From JAWWPY01 sp033854735 (GTDB lineage: Bacteria; Actinomycetota; Actinomycetes; Streptosporangiales; Streptosporangiaceae), in assembly GCA_033854735.1 (NCBI GenBank), contig JAWWPY010000457.1, positions 1 through 64,000 of the forward strand: DNA of 64,000 nt, written 5' to 3'. The position numbers and the translations under genes were made by a program. Each line of letters starts with the position of its first letter. Position 1 is the stretch's first letter. Below, piece after piece: positions 26,113 through 34,359 of the stretch. The notes under the pieces were generated by a model that was not told the origin of the DNA, ran no database searches, and saw only the letters and a list, made by a program, of their open reading frames with translations.

Positions 26113-28749
26113 GTGGCGGGGGGAGCTGTTGTGGCCAGATCCGGTCAGCGAGATGTGGACGACTTACTGCCGCTGGCCGTGTCCCGTCCTCATGAGGCAC
26201 TAACCAGGGCACGTGCGGTTTTGGCGGGGCGGCCCCGGGCGTATGAGGCCTCGGTGGCTCATCAGGCCGCCGGGATCGTTTTGCGCGATATAGGCGATGT
26301 CAATGCGGGTGTCCGTGAGTTGCGCGGCGCGCTGCGCTTGGCCCGCAGGACGGGCTCGACGGAGCGCGAAGCTGATGTGCTCGCCACCCTGGGGGCAGCG
26401 CTCGTCTGCGCGGGCCGGACGGCGGACGGGCTCGCCGCCTTTAACCGTGCTGTCCAGCTATCCAGCGGTGTACTGGCGGGGCGGGTGCTGCACCGGCGCG
26501 GCATGGCGTTGTGGATTCTCGGGCGGCATGCGGCGGCCCTGGACGACGCGCGCCGTGCGGTCAGCGTGCTGCAGCGCGCAGGTGATCTGGTTTGGACAGC
26601 TCATGCGTTAAACGCTCGTGGGCTGATCTACCTGGCAGTCGGGTCGCCCGGCCGTGCGGATCTCGATTTTGTGGCCGCTGGCCGCCTGTTCGCCGAGACC
26701 GGCCAGGAGATGGGATTGGTCCATACGGTGCTCAACCGGGGGGTGGCCGCCTTCCGGTCGGGTGACCTTCCGGCTGCGCTTTCTTTCCTTGATGAGGCCG
26801 CCTCCCGGTACCGGCCGCTAAACGTGCCGACGCCAGCCCTCAGCTTTGACCGATGCGACGTACTGCTGACGGCCGGACTCGCCGCCGACGCGCTGGCCGA
26901 GGCGGACACGGCAGTACGCGATATCGAGCAGGCCCATGGCCGGTCCACCAAGAAGGCCGAACTGCTGCTGATGGCGGCCAACTGCGCGCTGGCCGCGGCG
27001 CAGCCGCAGGCCGCCCTAGACCGGGCCCAGGCCGCGCACCGGCTCTTCCGGTCTCAGCAGAGTGCCTGGTGGCAAGCCCACACCCGGCTCGTGCTCGTCC
27101 GGGCACGGTATGCCGTCGGCCCCGTGTCGGCCGAGCTGCTTCGCGCGGCGAACCGGGCGGCCACCCGGCTGGAGGCGCTCGGCTCCGGCGAGGCAACGCA
27201 GGCGCATCTGCTGGCCGGGCGGGTGGCCCTGGACCTGGGCCGCCATCATGAGGCCGATCGTCATCTCATCGCCGCCGCGCAGAACCGCCGGCGCGGTCCG
27301 CCGATGTCGCGCGCCGGCGGCTGGCTCAGCGAGGCGCTGCGGGCCGAGGCCGCGGCCCAGCCACGCCGTCTGCTGGCCGCTTGCCGCCGGGGGCTCGAGG
27401 TCTTGGATGAACATCGGTTCACGCTGGGCGCGTCGGAGCTGCGGGCCCAGGCCACCGCGCACGGCGCCGAACTGGCTGCGCTCGCCCAGCGGCACGCCGC
27501 GCGGACTCACCAGCCTCGGCTCCTGCTTTCCTGGAGTGAACGCTGGCGGGCCACCGCCCTGGCGGTCCCCGCGGTGCGACCCGCGGCCGGCGCGAAATTC
27601 AATACCAGCCTGGCCGCGCTCCGCCAGGTAACCAGCGACCTGGAGAAGGCGCGGCGCGAAGGCGTGCCGCCCGCAGCGCTCCAGCGGGAACAGAGACGTC
27701 TCGAAAGCGTGGTCCGGGCCAGATCGCTGTGGGCCCGTGGTACCGCCGATCCAGGCCGCAGTGTTATTAACATCGCGGAGCTGCTCGACGAGCTCGGCAC
27801 CACCCAGCTGATCGAGATCGTCGATGTCGATGGCCTCTTGCACGTGCTGACCTGCGGGGCGGGACGGGTACGGCAGTTCACGGCAGGCCGCACCGAAGAT
27901 GCCATCCGGGCGGCCGACTTCGCCCGCTTTGGCTTGCGCCGCCTGGCCCGCAGCCGGCCCGAGGACGACCCGGACAGTGCGCTGGCCATCCTGAAGGCGG
28001 CCGGCCCGGAACTTCAGGACGCGCTCCTTGGCCGGGCCGCCGGTGACCTGGGGGACAGGCCCGTGGTCATCGTCCCGCCCGGCAAGCTGCACACCATCCC
28101 GTGGGCGCTGCTCCCCGCGCTCGGCGACCGCGTGTTCAGCGTGGCCCCGTCCGCGGGTGCCTGGATGCGCGCGCACGCTGCCCCGCCGCCGGCTCGCCGG
28201 CATGTCACGCTCGCCCGCGGGCCGGGCCTGGTCACTGACGGTGCCGAGGTGCCCCTGGTGGCACAGTTGTATGAGGACGTCACAGTGCTGTCAGGGGGTG
28301 AGGCCACCGCGGCGCGGGTGCTGTCCGCACTCGACGGGGCCTGGCTGGCTCACATCGCCGCTCATGGCAGATTCCGCGCCGACAGTCCGTTGTTCTCCTC
28401 ATTGCGCATGCACGACGGACCACTGACCGTCTATGACTTCGAGCAGTTGCACCGCGCGCCATACCGGCTGGTCCTGTCGAGCTGCGATTCTGGCGTTCTG
28501 GCCCCGGCCGGAGCCGATGAATTGCTCGGCCTGGTCAGCAGCCTGCTGCCGCTGGGTACGGCCGGGATCGTCGCCGGCGTTGTCCCGCTGAACGACCACG
28601 CTGTTGTGCCCGTCATGGTGGACCTGCACCGATGCTTGCGAGCAGGCCAGAGCCTGGCCGGGGCGATGTGCAGCGTCCGGCGCGACCTCGCCGGCGACCT
28701 GGTCCGGCAAGCAACAGCCGCGTCTTTCGTAACGCTCGGCGCGGGCTGA
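26113..28749 (+). CDS. TPR-CHAT caspase-like protease
   Basis: An 878-residue protein. Residues about 15-420 are alpha-helical repeats of the TPR type (for example LDDARRAVSVLQRAGDLVWTAHALNARGLIYLAVG), a peptide- or partner-binding solenoid. A helical linker precedes the C-terminal CHAT peptidase domain (about 560-878). Its dyad is complete: His751 in LAHIAAHGRF and Cys791 in LVLSSCDSG. CHAT proteases are caspase/separase relatives that cut specific protein targets when their sensor domain is engaged. The GTG at 26113 fits a leaderless promoter. A second GTG at 26131, preceded by GGGGGGAG, is an alternative start that shortens it by six residues. There is no signal peptide. The neighbours are a protease, a sigma factor and a small unknown protein. 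Confidence 0.85.
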   Translation: MAGGAVVARSGQRDVDDLLPLAVSRPHEALTRARAVLAGRPRAYEASVAHQAAGIVLRDIGDVNAGVRELRGALRLARRTGSTEREADVLATLGAALVCAGRTADGLAAFNRAVQLSSGVLAGRVLHRRGMALWILGRHAAALDDARRAVSVLQRAGDLVWTAHALNARGLIYLAVGSPGRADLDFVAAGRLFAETGQEMGLVHTVLNRGVAAFRSGDLPAALSFLDEAASRYRPLNVPTPALSFDRCDVLLTAGLAADALAEADTAVRDIEQAHGRSTKKAELLLMAANCALAAAQPQAALDRAQAAHRLFRSQQSAWWQAHTRLVLVRARYAVGPVSAELLRAANRAATRLEALGSGEATQAHLLAGRVALDLGRHHEADRHLIAAAQNRRRGPPMSRAGGWLSEALRAEAAAQPRRLLAACRRGLEVLDEHRFTLGASELRAQATAHGAELAALAQRHAARTHQPRLLLSWSERWRATALAVPAVRPAAGAKFNTSLAALRQVTSDLEKARREGVPPAALQREQRRLESVVRARSLWARGTADPGRSVINIAELLDELGTTQLIEIVDVDGLLHVLTCGAGRVRQFTAGRTEDAIRAADFARFGLRRLARSRPEDDPDSALAILKAAGPELQDALLGRAAGDLGDRPVVIVPPGKLHTIPWALLPALGDRVFSVAPSAGAWMRAHAAPPPARRHVTLARGPGLVTDGAEVPLVAQLYEDVTVLSGGEATAARVLSALDGAWLAHIAAHGRFRADSPLFSSLRMHDGPLTVYDFEQLHRAPYRLVLSSCDSGVLAPAGADELLGLVSSLLPLGTAGIVAGVVPLNDHAVVPVMVDLHRCLRAGQSLAGAMCSVRRDLAGDLVRQATAASFVTLGAG

Positions 28750-28767
28750 GCCCACAGCCGGGGCTCA
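28747..28767. terminator. Bidirectional hairpin between the CHAT gene and the sigma operon
   Basis: TGAGCCC, a 7-nt loop and GGGCTCA begin at the CHAT stop codon and lie 20 bp before the end of the convergent small gene. Confidence 0.5.
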
Positions 28768-28786
28768 GTTCAGGTGCAGAGGCGGT

Positions 28787-29245
28787 TCACAGGGTGATCC
28801 ACCCGGTGAGGACGTCGATGCCGGCAGCGGTCCGGCAATGCAGGCGGAACGGAACGGGCGGGATGGGACGGATCGAGAAACAGCCAATCTCGTCGGCGGG
28901 AAGCTCCATCTCCGCGCCGGTCCGGCTCTGGACCTTGATCGTTGCGGTCTGGGTCGGGATGATCTGGCCGAGCAGCGAGTCCGAGGTGACCTCGAGTTCG
29001 ATGGTCAGGTGCGCCGACGTGAAGGTGAGGGCGCGAATGGACGCGGCCTCGGTCCGCATGCTCGGGGCCTGGTCCGAGTCGCGGGTGGAGTCGTAGGTGA
29101 GTTGCGCGAGTTCGGCGTCGATGTTGTGCCACGCGAAGGCGCTCTTGCCTGCCTCGACGAATTCGGCCGGGACGGCCTGCCGGGCGCGGAGAGCCTGCCG
29201 CAGCGCCGCGAGGAGAGCTTCGTCGTCCCAGCCTTCAGCCACCAT
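28787..29245 (-). CDS. Small protein cotranslated with the sigma factor, function unknown
   Basis: A 152-residue soluble protein. The N-terminal half is helical (DDEALLAALRQALRA and PAEFVEAGKSAFAWHNIDAELAQLTYDS). The C-terminal half looks like a beta sandwich (LTIELEVTSDSLLGQIIP, then TGAEMELPADEIGCFSI and PFRLHCRTAAG). I know of similar proteins only as unnamed partners beside actinobacterial ECF sigma factors. Its start overlaps the sigma gene by 11 nt, so the two are made together. Good guesses are an anti-sigma factor or a protease substrate, but no known anti-sigma motif is visible. Confidence 0.7.
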   Translation of the reverse strand: MVAEGWDDEALLAALRQALRARQAVPAEFVEAGKSAFAWHNIDAELAQLTYDSTRDSDQAPSMRTEAASIRALTFTSAHLTIELEVTSDSLLGQIIPTQTATIKVQSRTGAEMELPADEIGCFSIRPIPPVPFRLHCRTAAGIDVLTGWITL

Positions 29246-29852
29246 GCCCGCCTCTGGTTTCAGTGACTTCGATTTCCTCGGCCTGTTCGCCGAGGACGGC
29301 GCTGAGGTGCGGCGAGCGGCGCAGCCGGTCCAGGCAGCGAGCGCGCATCGGGCCGATGCTGCCCATCGCCACGCCTAACGTCGCGCTGATGTCCGCGTAG
29401 GCCCGCGGTGGGTCGCTGATCAGCATCGACAGCAGCTCGTGGCAGCCGCTCGGAAGCTCAGCGAATGCGGCGCGGAGCGCGGCGTCGCGTTCCGCCGCGA
29501 TGACCTCTGCTTCGATCATCGCGGCGGCCGGGTCTGATGGCATATGGTCCTCCGGAGGCAAACCGGCGTGGTCATGCCGACGCGTTACCCGCAGAACTCG
29601 AAGGCATTCATGCCTGGTCGTGGTGGCCAGCCAGCCAGGCAGCGCGGCCGGCTCGCGGAGGCTCCCGATCTGCTCGACCAGCAGCAGCCAGACGCTCTGA
29701 CCAACATCGTCGATATCTTGACGGTTCAGCTGGTAGCGGACGCAGATGGACCACACCAGGGGCGAGTACCGCTCGATGAGTTCATTCCACGCCCCCTGCT
29801 CACCGTCACCCGCGCGGGCAACCAGGGCAATGACCGATGGGTCGTTGCGCAT
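29235..29852 (-). CDS. ECF-type RNA polymerase sigma factor
   Basis: A 205-residue sigma-70-family protein with only regions 2 and 4. Region 2 is LIERYSPLVWSICVRYQLNRQDIDDVGQSVWLLL, including the DIDDVGQ core-binding motif. Region 4 is FAELPSGCHELLSMLISDPPRAYADISATLGVAMGSIGPMRARCLDRLRR, with an intact helix-turn-helix. No C-terminal extension is seen beyond about 20 residues. GGAAAGG precedes the ATG. It is followed by the small protein gene, and the CHAT and S8 protease genes lie beyond. It most likely transcribes some or all of this locus. Confidence 0.85.
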   Translation of the reverse strand: MRNDPSVIALVARAGDGEQGAWNELIERYSPLVWSICVRYQLNRQDIDDVGQSVWLLLVEQIGSLREPAALPGWLATTTRHECLRVLRVTRRHDHAGLPPEDHMPSDPAAAMIEAEVIAAERDAALRAAFAELPSGCHELLSMLISDPPRAYADISATLGVAMGSIGPMRARCLDRLRRSPHLSAVLGEQAEEIEVTETRGGHGG

Positions 29853-29907
29853 GGAGCGTCCTTTCCAAGGCCGGCGGGACCCTGCACATGTTGGCTGCCC
29901 TCGCTCA

Positions 29908-29937
29908 CTTGTATCTCGCGCGGCCGTGCCTTATCAA
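29908..29937 (-). promoter_or_regulatory. Candidate promoter of the sigma factor operon
   Basis: TTGATA (29937-29932) and TACAAG (29913-29908) are 18 bp apart on the minus strand, 56 nt before the start codon. It looks like a housekeeping rather than an ECF promoter. Confidence 0.35.
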
Positions 29938-30108
29938 CGCAGAGGGAGTTCGCCGCCGCTTGATACACCCCGGTACCGATGGATTCCGGTGCTCGGCCCC
30001 AGCAACGCCCGCACATTCCGCAACGGACCTCCGGTGCCGAAATCCGGTAGATTGCCGGACGTCCGGGAGCGCCCGCAGTAGCGGAGCGCGTATGCAGGGA
30101 GGCGGCTG

Positions 30109-30873
30109 GTGCGGTTCCACCGGGTTGAGACGGTGCGGCGGCTGCCCCATCCCGGACGCGGCTTCACCCAGGGCCTGGTCCTGGACGGTGACCTGGTCTG
30201 GGAGAGCACGGGCCAGTACGGGCAGTCGTCACTGCGCAGGTACCGGCTGGGCGCTGAGGAGCTGGACTGGTCCGCGCCACTGCCGGATGAGCTCTTCGGC
30301 GAGGGCATCTGCCTGGCCGGCGACCGGCTGTGGCAGCTCACCTGGAAGGAACGGGTCGCCCTGTGCTGGGCGCCCTCCGGGGAGCCTTCAGCCACCGGGG
30401 ACCGGCCAGACGCGGAGTCATACGTCACGGTGCGCTACAACCGGGAGGGCTGGGGCATCTGCAACGCCGGCCGCTGGGCGGTGACCAGCGACGGGAGCAG
30501 CGAGCTCATCCTGCGGGATCTGCTGACCCTGGAGCCGCTGTGGACAGTGCTTGTCCGGTGCGACGGCCGCCGGGTGGGCGGCCTCAACGACCTCGAATGG
30601 CGGCGCGACCGGGTATGGGCCAATGTCGGGTCCACGGCCTGCCTGGTCGGCGTGGACCTGCCCAGCGGAGAGGTGCTGGACGTGGTGGACGCGCGGGCGG
30701 TGGCCGCCGCGGAGCACGCCAGGCGTGATCCCCAGTCGGTGCTAAACGGCATCGCTGCGCTGCCGGACTCCGAGGATTTCCTGCTCACCGGCAAGAACTG
30801 GAAATCGATCCACCAGGTGCGCCTGGTGCCCGACCGCAAGGCCAGGCGCGCGGAGAAGCTACTCGCCCTGTGA
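30109..30873 (+). CDS. Glutaminyl-peptide cyclotransferase (glutamine cyclase) family protein
   Basis: A 254-residue five-bladed propeller of the plant/bacterial type. Diagnostic segments are GRGFTQGLVLDGDLVWESTGQYGQSSLR, FGEGICLAGDRLWQLTWKE, GGLNDLEW and LNGIAALPDSEDFLLTGKNW. The enzyme converts N-terminal Gln to pyroglutamate. Most bacterial members are exported, but this one has no evident signal peptide. The GTG at 30109 has AGGGAGG 6 nt upstream. The 256 bp upstream also hold the sigma operon promoter. The 3' end overlaps the convergent hydrolase by 15 nt. Confidence 0.85.
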   Translation: MRFHRVETVRRLPHPGRGFTQGLVLDGDLVWESTGQYGQSSLRRYRLGAEELDWSAPLPDELFGEGICLAGDRLWQLTWKERVALCWAPSGEPSATGDRPDAESYVTVRYNREGWGICNAGRWAVTSDGSSELILRDLLTLEPLWTVLVRCDGRRVGGLNDLEWRRDRVWANVGSTACLVGVDLPSGEVLDVVDARAVAAAEHARRDPQSVLNGIAALPDSEDFLLTGKNWKSIHQVRLVPDRKARRAEKLLAL

Positions 30874-31572
30874 GGCCAGCCGGTTCAGCTCGCTGGCCAG
30901 CCGCGCGGGCTCGCTGGCCACGACATCCTCCGCGGCGCCGGGAATAGTGATCACCGCGACCCGCGGGGCGCGCCGCTCCAGATCGACGAGGTCGGCAGCG
31001 GTGAGGCGGCCGGAATGCTCACCGTGGATCACGAACGCCGGATTCTCCAGTCCCGCCAGTTCCTCCCACAGGGTCACGTCGTCGAAAAGCGAATCCACGG
31101 CCGTGCCGGGCAGCGTGTCGATCAGCGCAACCCGGGGCAGGAAGGTTGGCCGCGGTGTGGTGATCAGGGCGAGGGACGTCCGGCCACCAAGCCCGCCGCC
31201 CACCACCAGGCTGACTCGCGGCGCGAGCGAGCGGATGGCCTCAGCCAGTGTCCCCGCGAGCTGGCGCGGCTCATTGCGCCCGTCGCGGCGCCAGTCGGAA
31301 CGGCCGTGGCCGGGCAGATCGATGGCGACCGACGGGCGGCCGAGCCGCAGGGCGACCTCGTCCCAGGCCCGGGCGCTGCGGCCGGCCTCGTGCACGAAAA
31401 CGACCTCTGGCGGTCCCGGGCCCCAGACCACGGCGCTGATGTGCTCGTCGCCGGGCACGGTGACCCAGGCACGGTGCACACTGGGAACCGCATCGTCGCC
31501 GAGGCCGGCGCGGGCCGCCGACTCGGCGATGCCTGCGAACTCGTTGTCGAGCGCCGCGAATGATTCGGACAC
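30859..31572 (-). CDS. Alpha/beta-hydrolase fold protein lacking the nucleophile
   Basis: A 237-residue alpha/beta-hydrolase fold: EVVFVHEAGRSARAWDEVALRL (oxyanion region) and VAIDLPGHGRSDWR. The nucleophile elbow, normally GxSxG, reads GGGLG (residues 125-129), with Gly where Ser should be. Ordinary ester or amide hydrolysis is therefore not expected, and the protein may bind a ligand or be decaying. The GTG at 31572 is the first start in the conserved part. Readings to 31935 extend into the divergent DinB gene. Confidence 0.65.
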   Translation of the reverse strand: MSESFAALDNEFAGIAESAARAGLGDDAVPSVHRAWVTVPGDEHISAVVWGPGPPEVVFVHEAGRSARAWDEVALRLGRPSVAIDLPGHGRSDWRRDGRNEPRQLAGTLAEAIRSLAPRVSLVVGGGLGGRTSLALITTPRPTFLPRVALIDTLPGTAVDSLFDDVTLWEELAGLENPAFVIHGEHSGRLTAADLVDLERRAPRVAVITIPGAAEDVVASEPARLASELNRLASQGE

Positions 31573-31705
31573 CTTGTCACCGCCCGGGGTCAGGATAGCC
31601 AGCGGCCGGCCCACACGCCGGCAGGCGCCGCGCCGTCTCAGGCCGAAATTGTCGGGCCCAGGCCGTAGCGTTCTGCCTGCCGGTACCGACGGAAGGCGGA
31701 GCAGC

Positions 31706-32233
31706 ATGACCACACCACCCGAGAAGAGCGTCCCGGGTGAGCGGGCCGACCTGCTGGCCGCGCTGGCCAAGAACCGGTACTTCCTGCGCCACACCCTCCG
31801 TGGCCTCACGGACGAGCAGGCGGCGCAGCGCACCACGGTCAGCGAACTGTGCCTGGGCGGCCTGATCAAGCACGTAGCGGCCACCGAGCGGCAGTGGATC
31901 AGATTCATCCTGGAAGGTCCCTCGGCCATGGGCAACTGGGAGGACGAGGGCGGCGTCGATGGCTGGCTGGCGGGGTTCCGCGTGCTGGAGGGGGAGACGG
32001 TGGCCGGCCTGCTTGAGGGCTACGGGGAGACGGCGCGCCGGACCGATGAGCTCGTGGCGCAGCTCCCCGACCTGGACATCTCACACCCGCTGCCCGAGGC
32101 CCCCTGGTTCGAGCGGGGGGCACGCTGGTCGGCGCGCCGGGTGCTGCTGCACGTGATCGCGGAAACCGCGCAGCACGCCGGTCATGCCGACATCATCCGC
32201 GAGTCCCTGGATGGCGCCAAGTCGATGGGGTAG
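31706..32233 (+). CDS. DinB-family (DUF664-like) protein
   Basis: A 175-residue four-helix DinB-like protein. The metal-site histidines are visible in GGLIKHVAATERQW and in LLHVIAETAQHAGHADIIRE. Actinobacterial members of this family include thiol-dependent S-transferases (mycothiol, bacillithiol), but the substrate here is unknown. GGAAGGCGGAG precedes the ATG at 31706. Confidence 0.8.
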   Translation: MTTPPEKSVPGERADLLAALAKNRYFLRHTLRGLTDEQAAQRTTVSELCLGGLIKHVAATERQWIRFILEGPSAMGNWEDEGGVDGWLAGFRVLEGETVAGLLEGYGETARRTDELVAQLPDLDISHPLPEAPWFERGARWSARRVLLHVIAETAQHAGHADIIRESLDGAKSMG

Positions 32234-32239
32234 CCGGGT

Positions 32240-32254
32240 GCCCGGCGGCCGGGC
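32240..32254. terminator. Hairpin between DinB and serine hydrolase genes
   Basis: GCCCGG-CGG-CCGGGC lies in the 44-bp gap between these convergent genes. Confidence 0.4.
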
Positions 32255-32277
32255 CATGGTGACGGTCCGGGTCCGGG

Positions 32278-33522
32278 TCAGCCGATCAGCGCCTGGTACA
32301 CCAGCTGGCGGAGCTGCGGGCGGATCCGGTAGGTGCTGGAGGGGAGCAACTGCGTGAAGAACGAGACGGTCAGCTCTTCCTCCTGGTCGATCCAGAACGC
32401 GGTACTCGCGGCGCCGCCCCAGGAGAGTTCCCCCGCGGAGCAGACCACCTGGCCGGGCACGGGATCAATCACGACGGCGAAGCCGAGGCCGAAGCCGACC
32501 CCCCGGAACGGGGACTCGGCGTAGAGCGGCCGGCCAAAGGCCTCCAGGTCGAGGCCGCCGGGGATGTGGTTGCGGCTCATGTAGCTGACCGTGCGCGGGC
32601 TCAGCAGCCTGGTGCCGTCCAGTTCCCCGGCCGGGCTGTCCGCGCAGCCCAGCAGCATCCGGGTGAAGCGGTGATAGTCAGCCGCCGTGGACACCAGGCC
32701 AGCGCCCCCGCTGAGCATGGCCGGCCGTTCGCGCGCCAGCGCGTCCAGCGCATCGAGCCTGACCGCCGTGCCGTCCGGGCCCGGCCGGTAGAGGGCGGCG
32801 AGCCGGGTCGCGTCCCCGTCGGCCCAGAAGGCGGTGTCGGTCAGGCCCAGCGGGCGCAGGATCCTCTCGGCCAAGAACTCATCGAGGCTCTGCCCCGAGA
32901 CGACCTCGATCACCCGGCCGAGAACGTCCGTCGCCGCTGAGTAGTTCCACTCGGCGCCGGGCTGGAAGAGCAGCGGGATGCCGGCCCAGATGTCACAGGC
33001 CTGCGCGAGATCCACGCCCGGCGGCGTCGCCCATTCGAACCCGGCCGCCCGGTACATGGCATCCACCGGATGCACCCGGTGAAACCCATAGCTGAGGCCG
33101 GCGGTGTGGGTGAGCAGGTGCCAGATCCGCACCGGTTCCGTGGCCGGGACAGTAACCGGCCGCAGGTCCGACCCGCCGGCATAGACCCGGACGTCGGCGA
33201 ACGAAGGGATGAACCTGCTCACCGGGTCGGTGAGTTCCAGCCCGCCCTGCTCGTAAAGCATCATCGCGGCGACCGAGGTGACCGGCTTGGTCATCGAGTA
33301 GATCCGCCACAGTGTGCCTGCCTCCACGGGCCGCCCGGCTTCCCGATCGCGCGACCCGTACCAGGAAACATGGGCCAGGCGGCCGTGCCTGCTCACCGTG
33401 ATCAGCCAGCCGGGCAGCCGGCCGTCGTCGACGTAACGGGCGAAGTGCCGGTCGAGCCGCTGCAGCCGCTCCGGGTCGAAGCCCACCTCGGCCGGATCGA
33501 TCTCGGCCTTGAGCTCACTCAT
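32278..33522 (-). CDS. Class C beta-lactamase-like serine hydrolase
   Basis: A 414-residue protein of the beta-lactamase/PBP4*/esterase EstB group. The SxxK motif is YSMTKPVTS and the second motif lies in EWNYSAATDVLGRV. HLLTHTAGLSYG and the C-terminal GVGFGLGFAVV are typical of the group. There is no signal peptide, so it is more likely an esterase or amidase than a secreted beta-lactamase. GGGAGG lies 8 nt before the ATG at 33522. Confidence 0.85.
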   Translation of the reverse strand: MSELKAEIDPAEVGFDPERLQRLDRHFARYVDDGRLPGWLITVSRHGRLAHVSWYGSRDREAGRPVEAGTLWRIYSMTKPVTSVAAMMLYEQGGLELTDPVSRFIPSFADVRVYAGGSDLRPVTVPATEPVRIWHLLTHTAGLSYGFHRVHPVDAMYRAAGFEWATPPGVDLAQACDIWAGIPLLFQPGAEWNYSAATDVLGRVIEVVSGQSLDEFLAERILRPLGLTDTAFWADGDATRLAALYRPGPDGTAVRLDALDALARERPAMLSGGAGLVSTAADYHRFTRMLLGCADSPAGELDGTRLLSPRTVSYMSRNHIPGGLDLEAFGRPLYAESPFRGVGFGLGFAVVIDPVPGQVVCSAGELSWGGAASTAFWIDQEEELTVSFFTQLLPSSTYRIRPQLRQLVYQALIG

Positions 33523-33611
33523 CGCACCAGCCTCCCGGTCGCACCTGGCCCCTCGTGCATTCTCATGCCGCCCGGTTGGCCTGGACAACCAGGTGCCGGG
33601 GAGTGCGGCCT

Positions 33612-33617
33612 TACAAT
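33612..33617 (+). promoter_or_regulatory. -10 element of a leaderless promoter (DUF1707 gene)
   Basis: TACAAT is followed by TTCGCC and the ATG at 33624. No ribosome site is present. Confidence 0.5.
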
Positions 33618-33623
33618 TTCGCC

Positions 33624-34307
33624 ATGGCAGGTGAGATGTCGCCGGCGGACCGCGGCGAGGAGGCGGCGTCGCCCGATCGGCTACGCGCCTCTCACGAGGA
33701 CCGGGACCGTGTCGTCGAACTGCTGCGGGTGGCCGCGGGAGATGGCCGGCTCACGGCGGACGAACTCGATGAGCGGCTGGAGGTGGCCCTGACCGCGCGC
33801 ACCTTCGGCGAGCTGACGGCGCTGCTCACGGACCTGCCGGGCGTTTCGGGCTTCGCGGCGGGGGCGCAGGCTGCGGAGCCGAAGGACGTGGTGCGCATCG
33901 AGTGCCGCAGCAGCAACGCGACCCGTGACGGTCGCTGGGTGGTGCCGCTGCGGATTGAGCTGCTGGTCACGAGTGGCACCGTGACACTGGACTTCACCGA
34001 GGCAGTGATCGCGGCGCCCTCGCTCCAGATCGATGCCGAAATGCGCAGCGGGGTGCTGACGCTGGTGACGAGGCCAGGCGTTGTCGTTAACACAGACGAT
34101 CTGGCTATGAGGAGCAGCACCGTAAAGGTCCGCCCGCCGGCGGGCCCGGGCGGCCCCGTCAGCCTGCGCATCGACGTCTCGGGCACGGCCCGCAGCAGCG
34201 CCATCAGTGCCGGGCCGCCGCGGCTGCCGCGGCCGCCACGCCGGACGTTCTGGCAGTGGCTCCGGCGGCGTCCCCTGGCCCAGCGCGATCGCCGCGCCCT
34301 GACCTGA
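33624..34307 (+). CDS. DUF1707 domain protein
   Basis: A 227-residue protein. Residues 20-75 (RLRASHEDRDRVVELLRVAAGDGRLTADELDERLEVALTARTFGEL) are a clear DUF1707 (SHOCT-like) domain of actinobacteria. A beta-rich domain follows (about 90-190). The C terminus is basic (RRTFWQWLRRRPLAQRDRR) without a membrane helix. Function is unknown. TACAAT at 33612-33617 stands 6 nt before the ATG, which suggests a leaderless transcript. Confidence 0.8.
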   Translation: MAGEMSPADRGEEAASPDRLRASHEDRDRVVELLRVAAGDGRLTADELDERLEVALTARTFGELTALLTDLPGVSGFAAGAQAAEPKDVVRIECRSSNATRDGRWVVPLRIELLVTSGTVTLDFTEAVIAAPSLQIDAEMRSGVLTLVTRPGVVVNTDDLAMRSSTVKVRPPAGPGGPVSLRIDVSGTARSSAISAGPPRLPRPPRRTFWQWLRRRPLAQRDRRALT

Positions 34308-34359
34308 CGGAGCGGGCCAGCCAGTGCCCACCGGATGAGGCTGATGCCGGCCGCGCCGC

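Noticed and set aside
29837..30484. A 215-residue rightward frame over the sigma promoter and glutaminyl cyclase start.
   Set aside because: Cys/Trp/Arg-rich shadow sequence without a recognisable fold.
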